Positions 50,054-58,993 are shown, counted from the first letter of the stretch. The stretch: 64,000 nt of DNA from Psychrobacter pygoscelis (GCF_004335015.1 NZ_RQRU01000002.1:248001-312000), one strand, 5' to 3'. The notes: a model not told the origin generated them from the letters alone. Numbers and translations: made by a program.

Positions 50054-51424
50054 TTATTCTATATTCCCTAATATCAAGTCTTCTATCCGTTGTTGAGCCG
50101 TTTTTAATATTTCGTCCGCTTGTTGCTGCAACTGCGCGGCGGTTGTTCTAATTTGGTCAATATGTTGAACAACTTCTTGTTGTTTATTTATAGGTGGATG
50201 GGGTATCAATATTTTTTTTAAATCTCTAATATATACATGAGGTTGACCCGCACCTTTCTGTAATCTGTAAATTTCAGCTTGTTTGAAACTTAAAATTTCA
50301 TATACAAACCTAGCTAGGTATATATCCTTATCTTGTACTGTTAGAACGATACAGTCCGAAGCAAATATTGGATAATCATGATATCGAACATATCCTGAGT
50401 AAGCACCACTTGCACTAATGGTAATAGTCTCGTCTGTAAAGTTGTAGGTATTATGACTATAAGGGCTAGTCTTTCCTCCTGCTACGACTGGGTAATCTCC
50501 TTTTACTACCCTAGAGGAACTAATACTTGTTCCTTTGCTAAAGTTTACTGCTTTATCTAATGGAGCATTGCTGAATTTTTTCCCTTCTGCCTGATATTGT
50601 CTATTAAAAAATATAGATGGGTCGTAATTATCACTTAATTGACTCGCTTGAATAGTAAATATTCGACTAGATAAACTGTTATCTATTTCGGGAAGCGTAA
50701 TTCCCAGCTCTGTTAGTAGGTAGTCGTTGATACTGGCTAATAATCGACTGGCTTCTATCTTCTTTTCTTTATATATACTTACGCAATGCTTATTTTCTTC
50801 TATAATTTTCCTTTGAATCTCGACTGGTGGAACTACGAACGGAATCAATGATAACTGCTGATAGTTAATATTCTTTTGGGCTGCTTGAGGGGCTAAGCTT
50901 TCTATATATTCTCTAACCAAAGATAGATAAATTTCGACATACTTTAAAAGCAACTTATCATCTTTAGGTTTTATAGCAATTAAGCTATCTGGAAAGCACG
51001 CTGGATAATCTAGGATAGCTGTATACCCAATATTAGCAGCAATGGTAAACACAACTACTTGTTCATTAAACAATCGGCTAGTCTTTAGTCCTTTTTCATT
51101 TAGAGTCTGACTAAATTCAATTTTGCTTTTGTTCAAATGAGCTTTAACAACATCTCCAGTCTGAATAAATGGATAAACACCGTCATAAAACTTTGGGTCG
51201 TTACGAGGTCGATGTCCAAACCTCCCTCGCTGCATATCCAGTACGTTACTTATTTTTTCAACAGGATAAACCGTATTTTTTACTATTTCTAACTTATTTT
51301 TTGCAAAATAATATTGAGGATCTATCCTTCCTTCAATCTCACTTAAATTGACCAAGAATACTTTATCAGGGTGCACATTGTCCGAAATCTGAAATGACGT
51401 ATGATTTAGGCTGGTGCTACTCAT
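50054..51424 (-). CDS. hsdS: Type I-like DNA specificity subunit (HsdS/BcgIB-like)
   Basis: The 456-residue protein has two target-recognition domains and two conserved helical spacers. TRD1 covers about residues 20-190 and ends PFVVPPVEIQRKIIEENKH. TRD2 covers about residues 260-410 and ends KILIPHPPINKQQEVVQHID; a C-terminal coiled coil (RTTAAQLQQQADEIL) follows. This arrangement recognises a bipartite DNA target, which I cannot deduce. The first eight bases overlap the end of the upstream nuclease-methyltransferase gene (ATGAGTAG), so translation is coupled. Two-domain S subunits pair with type I or BcgI-type enzymes. Confidence 0.88.
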   Translation of the reverse strand: MSSTSLNHTSFQISDNVHPDKVFLVNLSEIEGRIDPQYYFAKNKLEIVKNTVYPVEKISNVLDMQRGRFGHRPRNDPKFYDGVYPFIQTGDVVKAHLNKSKIEFSQTLNEKGLKTSRLFNEQVVVFTIAANIGYTAILDYPACFPDSLIAIKPKDDKLLLKYVEIYLSLVREYIESLAPQAAQKNINYQQLSLIPFVVPPVEIQRKIIEENKHCVSIYKEKKIEASRLLASINDYLLTELGITLPEIDNSLSSRIFTIQASQLSDNYDPSIFFNRQYQAEGKKFSNAPLDKAVNFSKGTSISSSRVVKGDYPVVAGGKTSPYSHNTYNFTDETITISASGAYSGYVRYHDYPIFASDCIVLTVQDKDIYLARFVYEILSFKQAEIYRLQKGAGQPHVYIRDLKKILIPHPPINKQQEVVQHIDQIRTTAAQLQQQADEILKTAQQRIEDLILGNIE

Positions 51425-53594
51425 AAGTCTCCCCCTCTACTACGTCGCTAATAAACCTTTTTAGCTCGGCAGTTATCATATCCAGCTCATTAACAGCCGT
51501 GGGCTTGCCTGTTGCGTCATAGCCGATATCTTCAGCTATCGCCATAAATATAGGATAGTCTGGCAGGCTAGACTGTTTACGCTCTAAGTAGAGATCTTCC
51601 ATATCTTGCTTTAGTTGCTTAATCTGCTCGGTATACTCAGCTGTTTTTTCGGTCTTCCAAGCTTTATACTGTGCCGTCTTTTTGAACGTTTTTAACTCGC
51701 CATCATAGTTAATATCAGGATTATTTAAAGCGTCTTTTTTGACTTTTTCAATAGTATTAATCTGCTTTTTATAATCTTGCTCTTGCATTAGCGAGCTTTG
51801 CAAAGCTAGCTTTTGCTCTTGTAATTTATCGGAATAGCTTTGGGGATATTTGCGTAAGAACAATACGCTACTTTTGACCCCAGCGCCTGTTGCCGCAAAT
51901 GCTGTCTGCGGTAAGCTCACCACCGCCACGATACGATACCACTCCTCTATCTGATCACGGACATACTGTAGTGAGCTATTGGTAAGCACGCCATCGGGTA
52001 GGACGATAGCTAGATAGCCCATGGGAGCTAAAAACTGGTAGCACTGCTCGATAAACAACACTTCGGTGCTTTGTGTACCTCGATCTTTGACTCCACTATT
52101 TTTTAGATCCAGCCATGACGTATCTCGTTGACCGAAGTTATAAGTCTCTAAGTAAGCTTTTTCAGTTTGTTTGACACTACTGCCAAACGGCGGATTGGTT
52201 AAGATAAAACTGAAGTGGTTGTACTTGAAATCGTTGTTACCTGATAATGACTGTAAGGCTTTATCATTTAGCAAGCCATCTGCGGTGATAACATTGGTAT
52301 GACCATCGTCATGAATAATCATATTCATTTTCGCAGCGCGGCTGATCTGCTCGTTAATCTCAATACCGAACAAGCGCTTTTCAGCGAAATCGTGCCAGTA
52401 TTGCCAGTGCTCCTTGCTATCTGGCTCATAAAACTCATTGGCTTGACGACGTATCTTTTCTAACGCATGCAGCAAGAACCCCCCACTACCGCATGACGTA
52501 TCTAATACATAATCGTCTTGCTTAATGGGTAACACATCGGCGATGAACTGAACGATAGGTCTTGGGGTAAAGTATTGACCGAAATTACCTCGGAAGAACG
52601 ATCCCATAAAGGTCTCAAATGCGCGGCCTTTACTATCTAGATCGGTCTCACTTAAATTAATATCTTGCAAGTATTCTACAATAGTACGAACTCGGCTTGG
52701 GCTTAGGCGGATATCATCCTTAAAAACCTCTGGATCTTTTTTTCTGCCTTCCTCATAAAGTGCTGTTACCCTCTCGTATAGGGCGTTATTGGTTTTTTGT
52801 ATAGCATCCTTCTGTCTTTCTTCCTTTGTCTTGCCAGTGCCTTGCTCAGTAATCACCTGAAAATCATAAGGCACGCCTGCTTTTCGCGGTTTTCTTTCAT
52901 CCCAAATCTTACAAAATATGAGTTTGTCTAGCTCATCAAATGCCTCTGATGGGTTTAATTGACCACCAGCCCAAAGTGCATTATGCGCTTGTTTAAAGCG
53001 GTGAGTCAGCTCAGATTCTATAACGACAGACAGATCAAAAAAGTGTTGATCCTGATGGGATTGATTGTACCTCTCAGCGTATTTTACAAACTTATAAGGC
53101 GCCACTTCTTTGATGCCATAAGCTGGAATATCTGGACTTTCTTCTCTGGTTTGCTGGCTTTTATCAACCTTTAAGAAGATATTCTTGATCTTAGAGGTCA
53201 CCCAAATCCATTTGGTATTATTAGGCAATGAATATGCATAGGAATAAGCTTGCTCGACAGCTTGCTTAAACTCAGCTTCTGATACTTCTTGTTTTTTGCA
53301 CTCTACTAAGATGTGTGGCTGTAGACAGGCAGCATCATTATAAACAACGATGTCTGCTTCACGCTGACTTGATCCCATCGTAACAGGCACAAAGCATTTG
53401 ATACGTTCCTTGGGATAGCCATACTTAATAACTAACTGACAGAATATTTCGGCTTGAACCCGCTCCTCTGGATTAAGGTAAGAGCGACTTTTAGTGTAGC
53501 CAAAGTAAGTGATGCGGTTATCTTCATCATTTAATTCAATAATACCTTGACGCAAGCCCTGTTGAAAATAATTGTCTACGGTTTCTTCTGACAT
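51417..53594 (-). CDS. Nuclease-N6-adenine methyltransferase fusion (BcgI-A/HsdM-like)
   Basis: A 725-residue fusion. Residues ~40-145 form an HSDR_N-type PD-(D/E)XK nuclease: READIVVYN (Asp81) and ILVECKKQ (Glu98, Lys100). From ~205 an HsdM-type region follows: GQYFTPRPIV (339-348), SAM motif I DTSCGSGGFLL (365-375) and the catalytic motif IV NPPF (467-470), with an N-terminal helical bundle before it. A coiled C-terminal region (residues ~600-680) follows. No DEAD-box translocase is present in this protein or nearby. So cleavage and adenine methylation appear combined in one chain that uses the following S subunit, as known for type IIB BcgI. AAGG precedes the ATG. Confidence 0.85.
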   Translation of the reverse strand: MSEETVDNYFQQGLRQGIIELNDEDNRITYFGYTKSRSYLNPEERVQAEIFCQLVIKYGYPKERIKCFVPVTMGSSQREADIVVYNDAACLQPHILVECKKQEVSEAEFKQAVEQAYSYAYSLPNNTKWIWVTSKIKNIFLKVDKSQQTREESPDIPAYGIKEVAPYKFVKYAERYNQSHQDQHFFDLSVVIESELTHRFKQAHNALWAGGQLNPSEAFDELDKLIFCKIWDERKPRKAGVPYDFQVITEQGTGKTKEERQKDAIQKTNNALYERVTALYEEGRKKDPEVFKDDIRLSPSRVRTIVEYLQDINLSETDLDSKGRAFETFMGSFFRGNFGQYFTPRPIVQFIADVLPIKQDDYVLDTSCGSGGFLLHALEKIRRQANEFYEPDSKEHWQYWHDFAEKRLFGIEINEQISRAAKMNMIIHDDGHTNVITADGLLNDKALQSLSGNNDFKYNHFSFILTNPPFGSSVKQTEKAYLETYNFGQRDTSWLDLKNSGVKDRGTQSTEVLFIEQCYQFLAPMGYLAIVLPDGVLTNSSLQYVRDQIEEWYRIVAVVSLPQTAFAATGAGVKSSVLFLRKYPQSYSDKLQEQKLALQSSLMQEQDYKKQINTIEKVKKDALNNPDINYDGELKTFKKTAQYKAWKTEKTAEYTEQIKQLKQDMEDLYLERKQSSLPDYPIFMAIAEDIGYDATGKPTAVNELDMITAELKRFISDVVEGETYE

Positions 53595-53748
53595 GCTATA
53601 GCCTTAAATACTAAGAATGAATAATGTTTTATTGATAATAATGTTAATGCCCAAATAGTAGCATAAGTTTTGGAAAATCAACTTTTTTAGTTCGCTAGTT
53701 CGGGGTTAATGAGCTATTCTCTATATCGATTTTTAAATGGGTCATCTA

Positions 53749-54564
53749 TCAAACCACCCCCATTCCCTGCAACCCACCCCAAAATAGCTGACCGCCAGCG
53801 AAGATAAGCAACACACCAAAGGCCTTTTTTAAAGTCGCTGCAGGCAGTTGATGCGCAAGTTTCGCACCGAGCTTGGCAGTGATAAAGCTGGCGAAGGAAA
53901 TAGCCAGAAAGCCAATAATATGCACAAAGCCAATCGCACCTTCAGGTAAATTAACCACATCTTGACCGAACCAAGCAAAGCCTGCCGCCCCAGCTAGCGC
54001 AATCGGAAGGCCACAAGCTGCAGAAGTGCCCACAGCTTGACGCATCGGCAACCCTGCCCAAGTCAAAAACGGTACAGTCAGACTGCCACCACCAATGCCG
54101 AAGATGGCTGAAGCTAAGCCGATGCCTGAGCCTGCCCCCACCTGAACTGGGGTAGAAGGTAAGGGCTTGCCAAGCTGTTCTTTATTGGACAAAAACAACA
54201 TTTTACAAGCGACTAACAGCGCGGCGACCCCGATAAGTGCCTGCAAAGTATGACCATTAATTTGATCCGCTACCGCAGCGCCCAATAGACTACCGACGAC
54301 CAAACCACCTGCCATACGCTTCCAAACCTCCCAGCGTACGCCGCCTCGTTTATTGTGCGCGGTCAGTGAGCTAATTGAGGTCACTACAATGGTGGCCAGC
54401 GAAGTGCCGACGGCCAGATGCGCAACCACGTCCGGCGAGTAACCAAAAGCGGTAAATATCCAAATCAGCGCAGGCACAATAATCATACCACCGCCAATAC
54501 CAAACAATCCTGCACAAAGGCCAGCGAAGGCGCCAGCTACCAAAAACCACAATACCATTGTCAT
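53749..54564 (-). CDS. TauE/SafE-family sulfite/anion exporter
   Basis: Inner-membrane permease of the TauE/SafE family, predicted to move sulfite, sulfoacetate or similar organic/inorganic anions. The start at 54564 (MTMVLWFLVAGAFAGL) has AAGGA eight bases upstream; longer in-frame starts lack one. Two pseudo-repeats are seen: GLCAGLFGIGGGMIIVPALI in the N-terminal half and GLASAIFGIGGGSLTVPFLT in the C-terminal half, each with the family GIGGG motif. About eight transmembrane helices in 271 residues fit the family. The substrate is not clear from context. Confidence 0.9.
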   Translation of the reverse strand: MTMVLWFLVAGAFAGLCAGLFGIGGGMIIVPALIWIFTAFGYSPDVVAHLAVGTSLATIVVTSISSLTAHNKRGGVRWEVWKRMAGGLVVGSLLGAAVADQINGHTLQALIGVAALLVACKMLFLSNKEQLGKPLPSTPVQVGAGSGIGLASAIFGIGGGSLTVPFLTWAGLPMRQAVGTSAACGLPIALAGAAGFAWFGQDVVNLPEGAIGFVHIIGFLAISFASFITAKLGAKLAHQLPAATLKKAFGVLLIFAGGQLFWGGLQGMGVV

Positions 54565-54913
54565 CGTTACTGTCCTTAGATAGTTGTATTTATTCGAATC
54601 AGTCAGTATAGCAAAGCTCATCTCTTTGATACGCATGCTATTCAATGGTTTAGTTAAATAAAGCCAGAATTGTATAATCCACAAAGGCAAACGACTTAAT
54701 TTTACTCATAAACATCAGCCAGTAGTCAGCAGCAGTGCTACTATTTTCACCCCATCTTATATCAATTATATGCACTAAAACTTATAAACTAAAACTGGCT
54801 TTACACCTATCAAACGCTAGAAGATTAGTCGTCACTGCCTTATTATTACTATCATTTGTCTTGAGACTTATCTAATCTATTTGACCTTAACCACCACGAA
54901 GTACCTTTACCCT
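54565..54913. other. Divergent intergenic region TauE/SafE gene / birA
   Basis: AT-rich spacer between divergent genes; no terminator or coding frame is convincing. It should hold both promoters. Confidence 0.4.
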
Positions 54914-55825
54914 ATGCCCCTACCTCCTACGCCCTTACACCCTACACCCCTATTTGAGCGGCTAAATCACCGTCATATCAGCTGCACGGCTTCTACCAAC
55001 TCTCAGCTGATAGACGAGCTTAAAACTGCCAAGCTTGATCCGCGTGCGCCGCATTTATTGACGGCTGATAGCCAGAGTGCAGGCCGTGGTCAGCATGGTC
55101 GCAGTTGGCAGTCGCCTAAAGGCAATGTCTATCTGTCGCTGTACCTGCCCATGACTGCGCCGATGACAGGGTTACTGTCATTAGTCGTCGGTTATGAGCT
55201 GGCAAAAATGCCGTTAATTGAGCAATTAAATACTCAGCGCCAGCCACTGAGTCTGCCCACGGTAGGCGTCAAATGGGCGAATGATTTGGGATTTTACGGC
55301 TTAGATAAAAACCCACAAGGCCATCTGTTATTTAATAAGCTTGCAGGGATTTTGATTGAACCGGTATGGCAGTCAGGCAAGCTGTTAGGCGGCGTCATCG
55401 GTGTCGGCATGAATATTACTACTACGCCCAGATTGACGGCGCAGACTTTAGAGGGCATGAGCTATCAGGCGGTTAGCTTGGCGGATTTATGGATGAGAGC
55501 CGAGAGCTCAGTTTCATCCGTACCAAGCCTCAGTACGGTCTACGAGCAGATTGCGCAGGCGCTATTGACTGCAAATACTCGCTTTGAGCAGATAGCCGCC
55601 ATGCCACAGCTTATTGAGGATTTTTTACCACTATTTGCCCAAGTGGATGCCTTAGCGGGTCATAACATTCAGGTCAGTCAGCAAATAAAAGACAGCGTAG
55701 AGACGGTATCTGGCAAGGCCGAGGGGATAGACCAAAACGGCTGTTTGCAATTGCGCTTTGATGACGCTACGCTAACAGCGCTATTTACCGGTCGCATTGA
55801 CGTGCTTGAAACGTTTGATAGTTAA
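54914..55825 (+). CDS. birA: Biotin--[acetyl-CoA carboxylase] ligase BirA (monofunctional)
   Basis: Attaches biotin to the BCCP subunit of acetyl-CoA carboxylase. Motifs: SCTASTNSQLIDEL, SAGRGQHGRSWQSPKGNVYLSL (the GRGRxG-like biotinyl-AMP loop, here AGRGQHGRSW), VGVKWANDL, KLAGILIEP, GGVIGVGMNI, and a C-terminal SH3-like domain (VSGKAEGIDQNGCLQL). The catalytic domain starts almost at the N-terminus, so the wHTH repressor domain of E. coli BirA is absent. The start is uncertain: ATG 54914 is taken, with a TTG at 54881 as alternative. coaX follows 116 bases later, a common pairing. Confidence 0.93.
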   Translation: MPLPPTPLHPTPLFERLNHRHISCTASTNSQLIDELKTAKLDPRAPHLLTADSQSAGRGQHGRSWQSPKGNVYLSLYLPMTAPMTGLLSLVVGYELAKMPLIEQLNTQRQPLSLPTVGVKWANDLGFYGLDKNPQGHLLFNKLAGILIEPVWQSGKLLGGVIGVGMNITTTPRLTAQTLEGMSYQAVSLADLWMRAESSVSSVPSLSTVYEQIAQALLTANTRFEQIAAMPQLIEDFLPLFAQVDALAGHNIQVSQQIKDSVETVSGKAEGIDQNGCLQLRFDDATLTALFTGRIDVLETFDS

Positions 55826-55941
55826 GCCTTAAACTTTGCACCCTAGCTTACTTTGCCAAATCGTTTGCTAACTTATTGACTTAGCCCTCTTTATTTTAAT
55901 CCGCTTTTTGACTCACAGACCTAAACGAAGGACAACTGCCT

Positions 55942-56676
55942 ATGACCACGCTTTGGCTCGATCTTGGTAATACTCGACTTAAATATTGGCTGACTGACGA
56001 TGTCGGCCAAGTCATTAGCCACGATGCCAAACAGCATTTGCAAGCACCTGCCGAGCTACTTATAGGCTTGACCGATCGTTTTGAGCGCCTCGCCCCTGAC
56101 TTTATCGGTATCTCCTCGGTCCTAGGTGAGCAAATTAACACTTTGGTCGCGCAGACCTTAAGCCATTTGAGCATTCCTTTTGAATTTGTCCATGTGGACC
56201 CTGCTCATCCACTTATGCGTAGTCACTACGATGCCAATCAGCTTGGGGTCGATCGCTGGCTGCAAATGCTGGGGGTGGTCGATCGTAAGAAGCGCCAATG
56301 CGTCGTTGGCTGCGGCACGGCGGTAACCATCGACCTCATCGACCATGCCGAGCATCTCGGTGGCTATATCTTTCCCAGTATTTATCTACAGCGCGAGTCG
56401 CTATTTTCGGGTACTAAGCAAATCACTATCTCAAACGGAGAGTTTGACAGTATCGCACCGGGAATGACCACCCAAGATGCGGTGCATCGCGGTATCCTGC
56501 TGTCCATCATCGGCGCAATCAATGAGATTAGCCAACGCCACGGTAATTTTGAGCTAATATTGACCGGTGGTGACGCCGCAATTATTGCTCAGCACATCGC
56601 TCGGCCTGTCTGTATTCGTGATGATTTATTATTGGATGGTTTGGCGCGGTTTTTTAAATCGCATTTAAACCAATAA
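55942..56676 (+). CDS. coaX: Type III pantothenate kinase CoaX
   Basis: First step of coenzyme A synthesis: phosphorylates pantothenate with ATP and a monovalent cation. Motifs of the ASKHA fold: LWLDLGNTRLKYW (phosphate 1), HPLMRSHYDANQLGVDRWLQM (pantothenate site; key GVDRW), VVGCGTAVTIDLID (phosphate 2), LGGYIFPSI and LILTGGDAA. At 244 residues the length is typical. AAGGA precedes the ATG. It probably forms an operon with birA and complements coaD elsewhere in this window. Confidence 0.95.
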   Translation: MTTLWLDLGNTRLKYWLTDDVGQVISHDAKQHLQAPAELLIGLTDRFERLAPDFIGISSVLGEQINTLVAQTLSHLSIPFEFVHVDPAHPLMRSHYDANQLGVDRWLQMLGVVDRKKRQCVVGCGTAVTIDLIDHAEHLGGYIFPSIYLQRESLFSGTKQITISNGEFDSIAPGMTTQDAVHRGILLSIIGAINEISQRHGNFELILTGGDAAIIAQHIARPVCIRDDLLLDGLARFFKSHLNQ

Positions 56677-56758
56677 GTGGCAACCAACGATAGAGAGTGA
56701 GAATAAAGTAAAAAGATAATATCTCTACAAGTAGTGAAGAACCATTAAGGAAAATGCT

Positions 56759-57535
56759 ATGACTACTTTGACGCCCGAGCAGCTTGCAGAGCAGCTGTAC
56801 AATGCTTACCGTGACCAGCTATCCCTACCAAAGTCAGTATTTATCGATGATATGGATGTCGAACAAGCTTACCAAATTCAGCATCAAGTGACGGCGCAAA
56901 AAGTAGCTAACGGTGCGACTCTAGCAGGCTATAAGATTAGTATGACCAGCGAGCGTACCATGGCGCTATTTGCTTCTACCAACCCTATGTATGGTCAGCT
57001 GACTGATAGACAATTATTAGAAAATAATGCGCAATTATCATTAAATACAGATGTCAACGATGCCTTAGTCGAGCTTGAGCTGGCCTTTATTGTTCAAGAG
57101 ATAGTATTGCCAACGGATGATATTGAAGACATTTGCCGTAAATGCTTAATCGCGCCTGCGTTGGAAGTCCCTGACTGCCGTTATCAAGATTGGTTTGCCA
57201 ATATGAGTAAAGAGCATCTGTGCGCAGATAGCGCTGTCGCTGGCTATCTATGTTTAGGCGACGCCCAATCAATGAGCGTCGATAAAATTGGTGCAGAGCT
57301 TGGTAAACTCACACACGGCAGTGAGCTGTTACTGACCGAACCTGCTAGCGTAGTGCTAAAGCATCCTGCCAAAGCAGTTCAATGGCTGGTACAAAAGCTT
57401 GAGTCTCATGGTCTCAAGCTTGACGCAGGTATGGTGGTATCTTCTGGCTCGTTTGGCATGCCCGTACCGTTAAAATCTGGCGAATATGTGGGTCAGTTTC
57501 AGCAAACGGATACAGTAAGATTGCGAGTAGTATAG
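56759..57535 (+). CDS. 2-keto-4-pentenoate hydratase / FAH-family enzyme
   Basis: A 258-residue member of the fumarylacetoacetate-hydrolase superfamily closest to MhpD/DmpE-type 2-hydroxypentadienoate hydratases or 4-oxalocrotonate decarboxylases. Seen: AYQIQHQVTAQKVANGATLAGYKI, FASTNPMYGQLTD, DALVELELAFIV with the metal-binding Glu residues (ELE), PALEVPDCRY, and LDAGMVVSSGSFGMPVP near the C-terminus. These enzymes act in the meta-cleavage pathway of aromatics, but no other pathway gene is nearby, so the true substrate is open. AAGGAA precedes the ATG. Confidence 0.85.
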   Translation: MTTLTPEQLAEQLYNAYRDQLSLPKSVFIDDMDVEQAYQIQHQVTAQKVANGATLAGYKISMTSERTMALFASTNPMYGQLTDRQLLENNAQLSLNTDVNDALVELELAFIVQEIVLPTDDIEDICRKCLIAPALEVPDCRYQDWFANMSKEHLCADSAVAGYLCLGDAQSMSVDKIGAELGKLTHGSELLLTEPASVVLKHPAKAVQWLVQKLESHGLKLDAGMVVSSGSFGMPVPLKSGEYVGQFQQTDTVRLRVV

Positions 57536-57550
57536 ACATATTAATAGGCT

Positions 57551-58015
57551 TTAAGGTCTCATAATTCTAATGGGCAGCATGATCATACCTTTTACCGCCT
57601 TACCTTTATTAATGAAAGGGTTAACCCGCGACTTTTGTAACTCCTGAATGATTATTCTATCCACACGCGCTATGCCGCTACTATCAAGCATATCAACCCG
57701 TAATACCTTGCCCTGTTCATCGACTAAGAGCTTAAAACGTACGTCTATATAATCCGCTTGGCACGGTTCGATATAGCCCCGATCCTCATCAAACGTACAG
57801 CCAAAAGCGTCGCCGCGCAGATAGCGATGAACACGGCTCATATCTGGTTTTCTTGCCCAGCTAGCACTCATCGTCGCAAACTCTATCTTCTGCTCGCCAG
57901 AAGACAAGTCAATAAGCTCGGCTTGTGCAGGCGCTGCAAATACAGTAGCGACTATCATGGCGGCGAGGATAAAACATGGGTTAAAGCGGCGGTAGCGACA
58001 GTTGGCTAGCTTCAT
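57551..58015 (-). CDS. Secreted TonB-C-like domain protein
   Basis: A protein of about 154 residues with a signal peptide (CFILAAMIVATVFAAPAQA) and a C-terminal region that looks like a TonB C-terminal domain: VRFKLLVDEQGKVLRVDMLDSSG, VDRIIIQELQKSRVNPFI and KGMIMLPIRI. It lacks the N-terminal transmembrane/Pro-rich parts of a true TonB, so it is not the energy transducer itself. Two Cys in the middle (FGCTFDEDRGYIEPC) could form a disulfide. The start is uncertain: ATG 58015 or GTG 58030. Function unknown. Confidence 0.75.
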   Translation of the reverse strand: MKLANCRYRRFNPCFILAAMIVATVFAAPAQAELIDLSSGEQKIEFATMSASWARKPDMSRVHRYLRGDAFGCTFDEDRGYIEPCQADYIDVRFKLLVDEQGKVLRVDMLDSSGIARVDRIIIQELQKSRVNPFINKGKAVKGMIMLPIRIMRP

Positions 58016-58502
58016 AAGGTTAGTACTCACTTTTATAAAAAAACGACGATGACAATCTGGCTGTCATCGTAGTATATATCAACTTCTGTACGTAGAATAA
58101 AGGTCTAGGGCCTGAATTTCGAATAAAATTATTGATTAGATTAACCATAGCTCTAGACTAGCAAATTGATACATTATTTATCACTAATTAGCATATTTAA
58201 TCACTCTTTTGGTTTAGACCAACAGTAATTTACCACTCATTGGTTATTAGTTATGACGATGGATATAATAGGCTGTATGGATTACGCATGTTGACACTCT
58301 CTTTAGAGTCAGCGAGTCACTATTAATGATACGTTTACCTTTTGTTTTTATATTAGATATAAATTTTATGATAAAGTTAATTAAGAAAATGATTATTAAA
58401 AATTAATTTATAATGCTTGGGTAACGTCTAACCTCAAATTCTAATATGGTTATTACATTAATTTTATAGTTATTACATTAATTTTATCAATCAAGGAATG
58501 CT
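58016..58502. other. Intergenic region with 20-bp tandem duplication
   Basis: AT-rich divergent spacer between the TonB-C-like gene and a small unknown gene. The segment 58449-58487 is a near-perfect tandem duplication (unit GTTATTACATTAATTTTATA), ending six bases before the ribosome binding site of the following gene. Confidence 0.6.
58449..58487 (+). repeat. 20-bp tandem duplication upstream of unknown gene
   Basis: Units at 58449-58468 and 58469-58487 are identical over 19 bases. Each contains a possible AT-rich -10-like TTTTAT. Confidence 0.85.
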
Positions 58503-58964
58503 ATGGACTGCCCTGAAGCAAATCCACCATTAACTCAATTAATTTGCACCCAAGATTGTCTTAAAGCAATGACTGAGTCAGTAGATATGACCGCAAGAGA
58601 AAGGCAATTTTGTCTTTTATTAAATCGTAGCGATGCCTTAAGTCGAAAGGCTTGCGCGCATCTTTATGCCAAAGTTGATATTGCCAAACTTATCGATAAA
58701 GGCTATATCATCGATTGTGGAGCAGACGAAGAGTCCACGACCACTCACAAAGCACAAAGCGCTAATAACGAGGGAGCGCGCGCAGAGGACACCCAAGTAA
58801 CAGCGACTCACAACCCTCCCAATGACTCAGCCGCCAAAGTTACCCCTCTTGGCACAGAAACTTCGCAGCTCACAGCTGCTGCGGCTCTATCATCAACCTC
58901 ATCACAACTTGATGATGAGATTGAGATCGATCCTGCATTACGCTTTGTCGTTGGAGATTACTAA
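58503..58964 (+). CDS. Protein of unknown function
   Basis: A 153-residue soluble protein that I do not recognise. The first 75 residues form a folded-looking part (MTARERQFCLLLNRSDALSRKA ... IAKLIDKGYII) that could be a small winged-helix-like fold; four Cys occur before residue 60. The rest is Ala/Thr/Ser-rich and disordered, closing with an acidic stretch DDEIEIDPALRFVVGDY. AAGGA precedes the ATG, supporting translation. It converges on the flavoprotein gene with only 29 bases between the two stops. Confidence 0.7.
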   Translation: MDCPEANPPLTQLICTQDCLKAMTESVDMTARERQFCLLLNRSDALSRKACAHLYAKVDIAKLIDKGYIIDCGADEESTTTHKAQSANNEGARAEDTQVTATHNPPNDSAAKVTPLGTETSQLTAAAALSSTSSQLDDEIEIDPALRFVVGDY

Positions 58965-58993
58965 TCTAACCCTAGTAAAGTCAAAGTGAAGGA

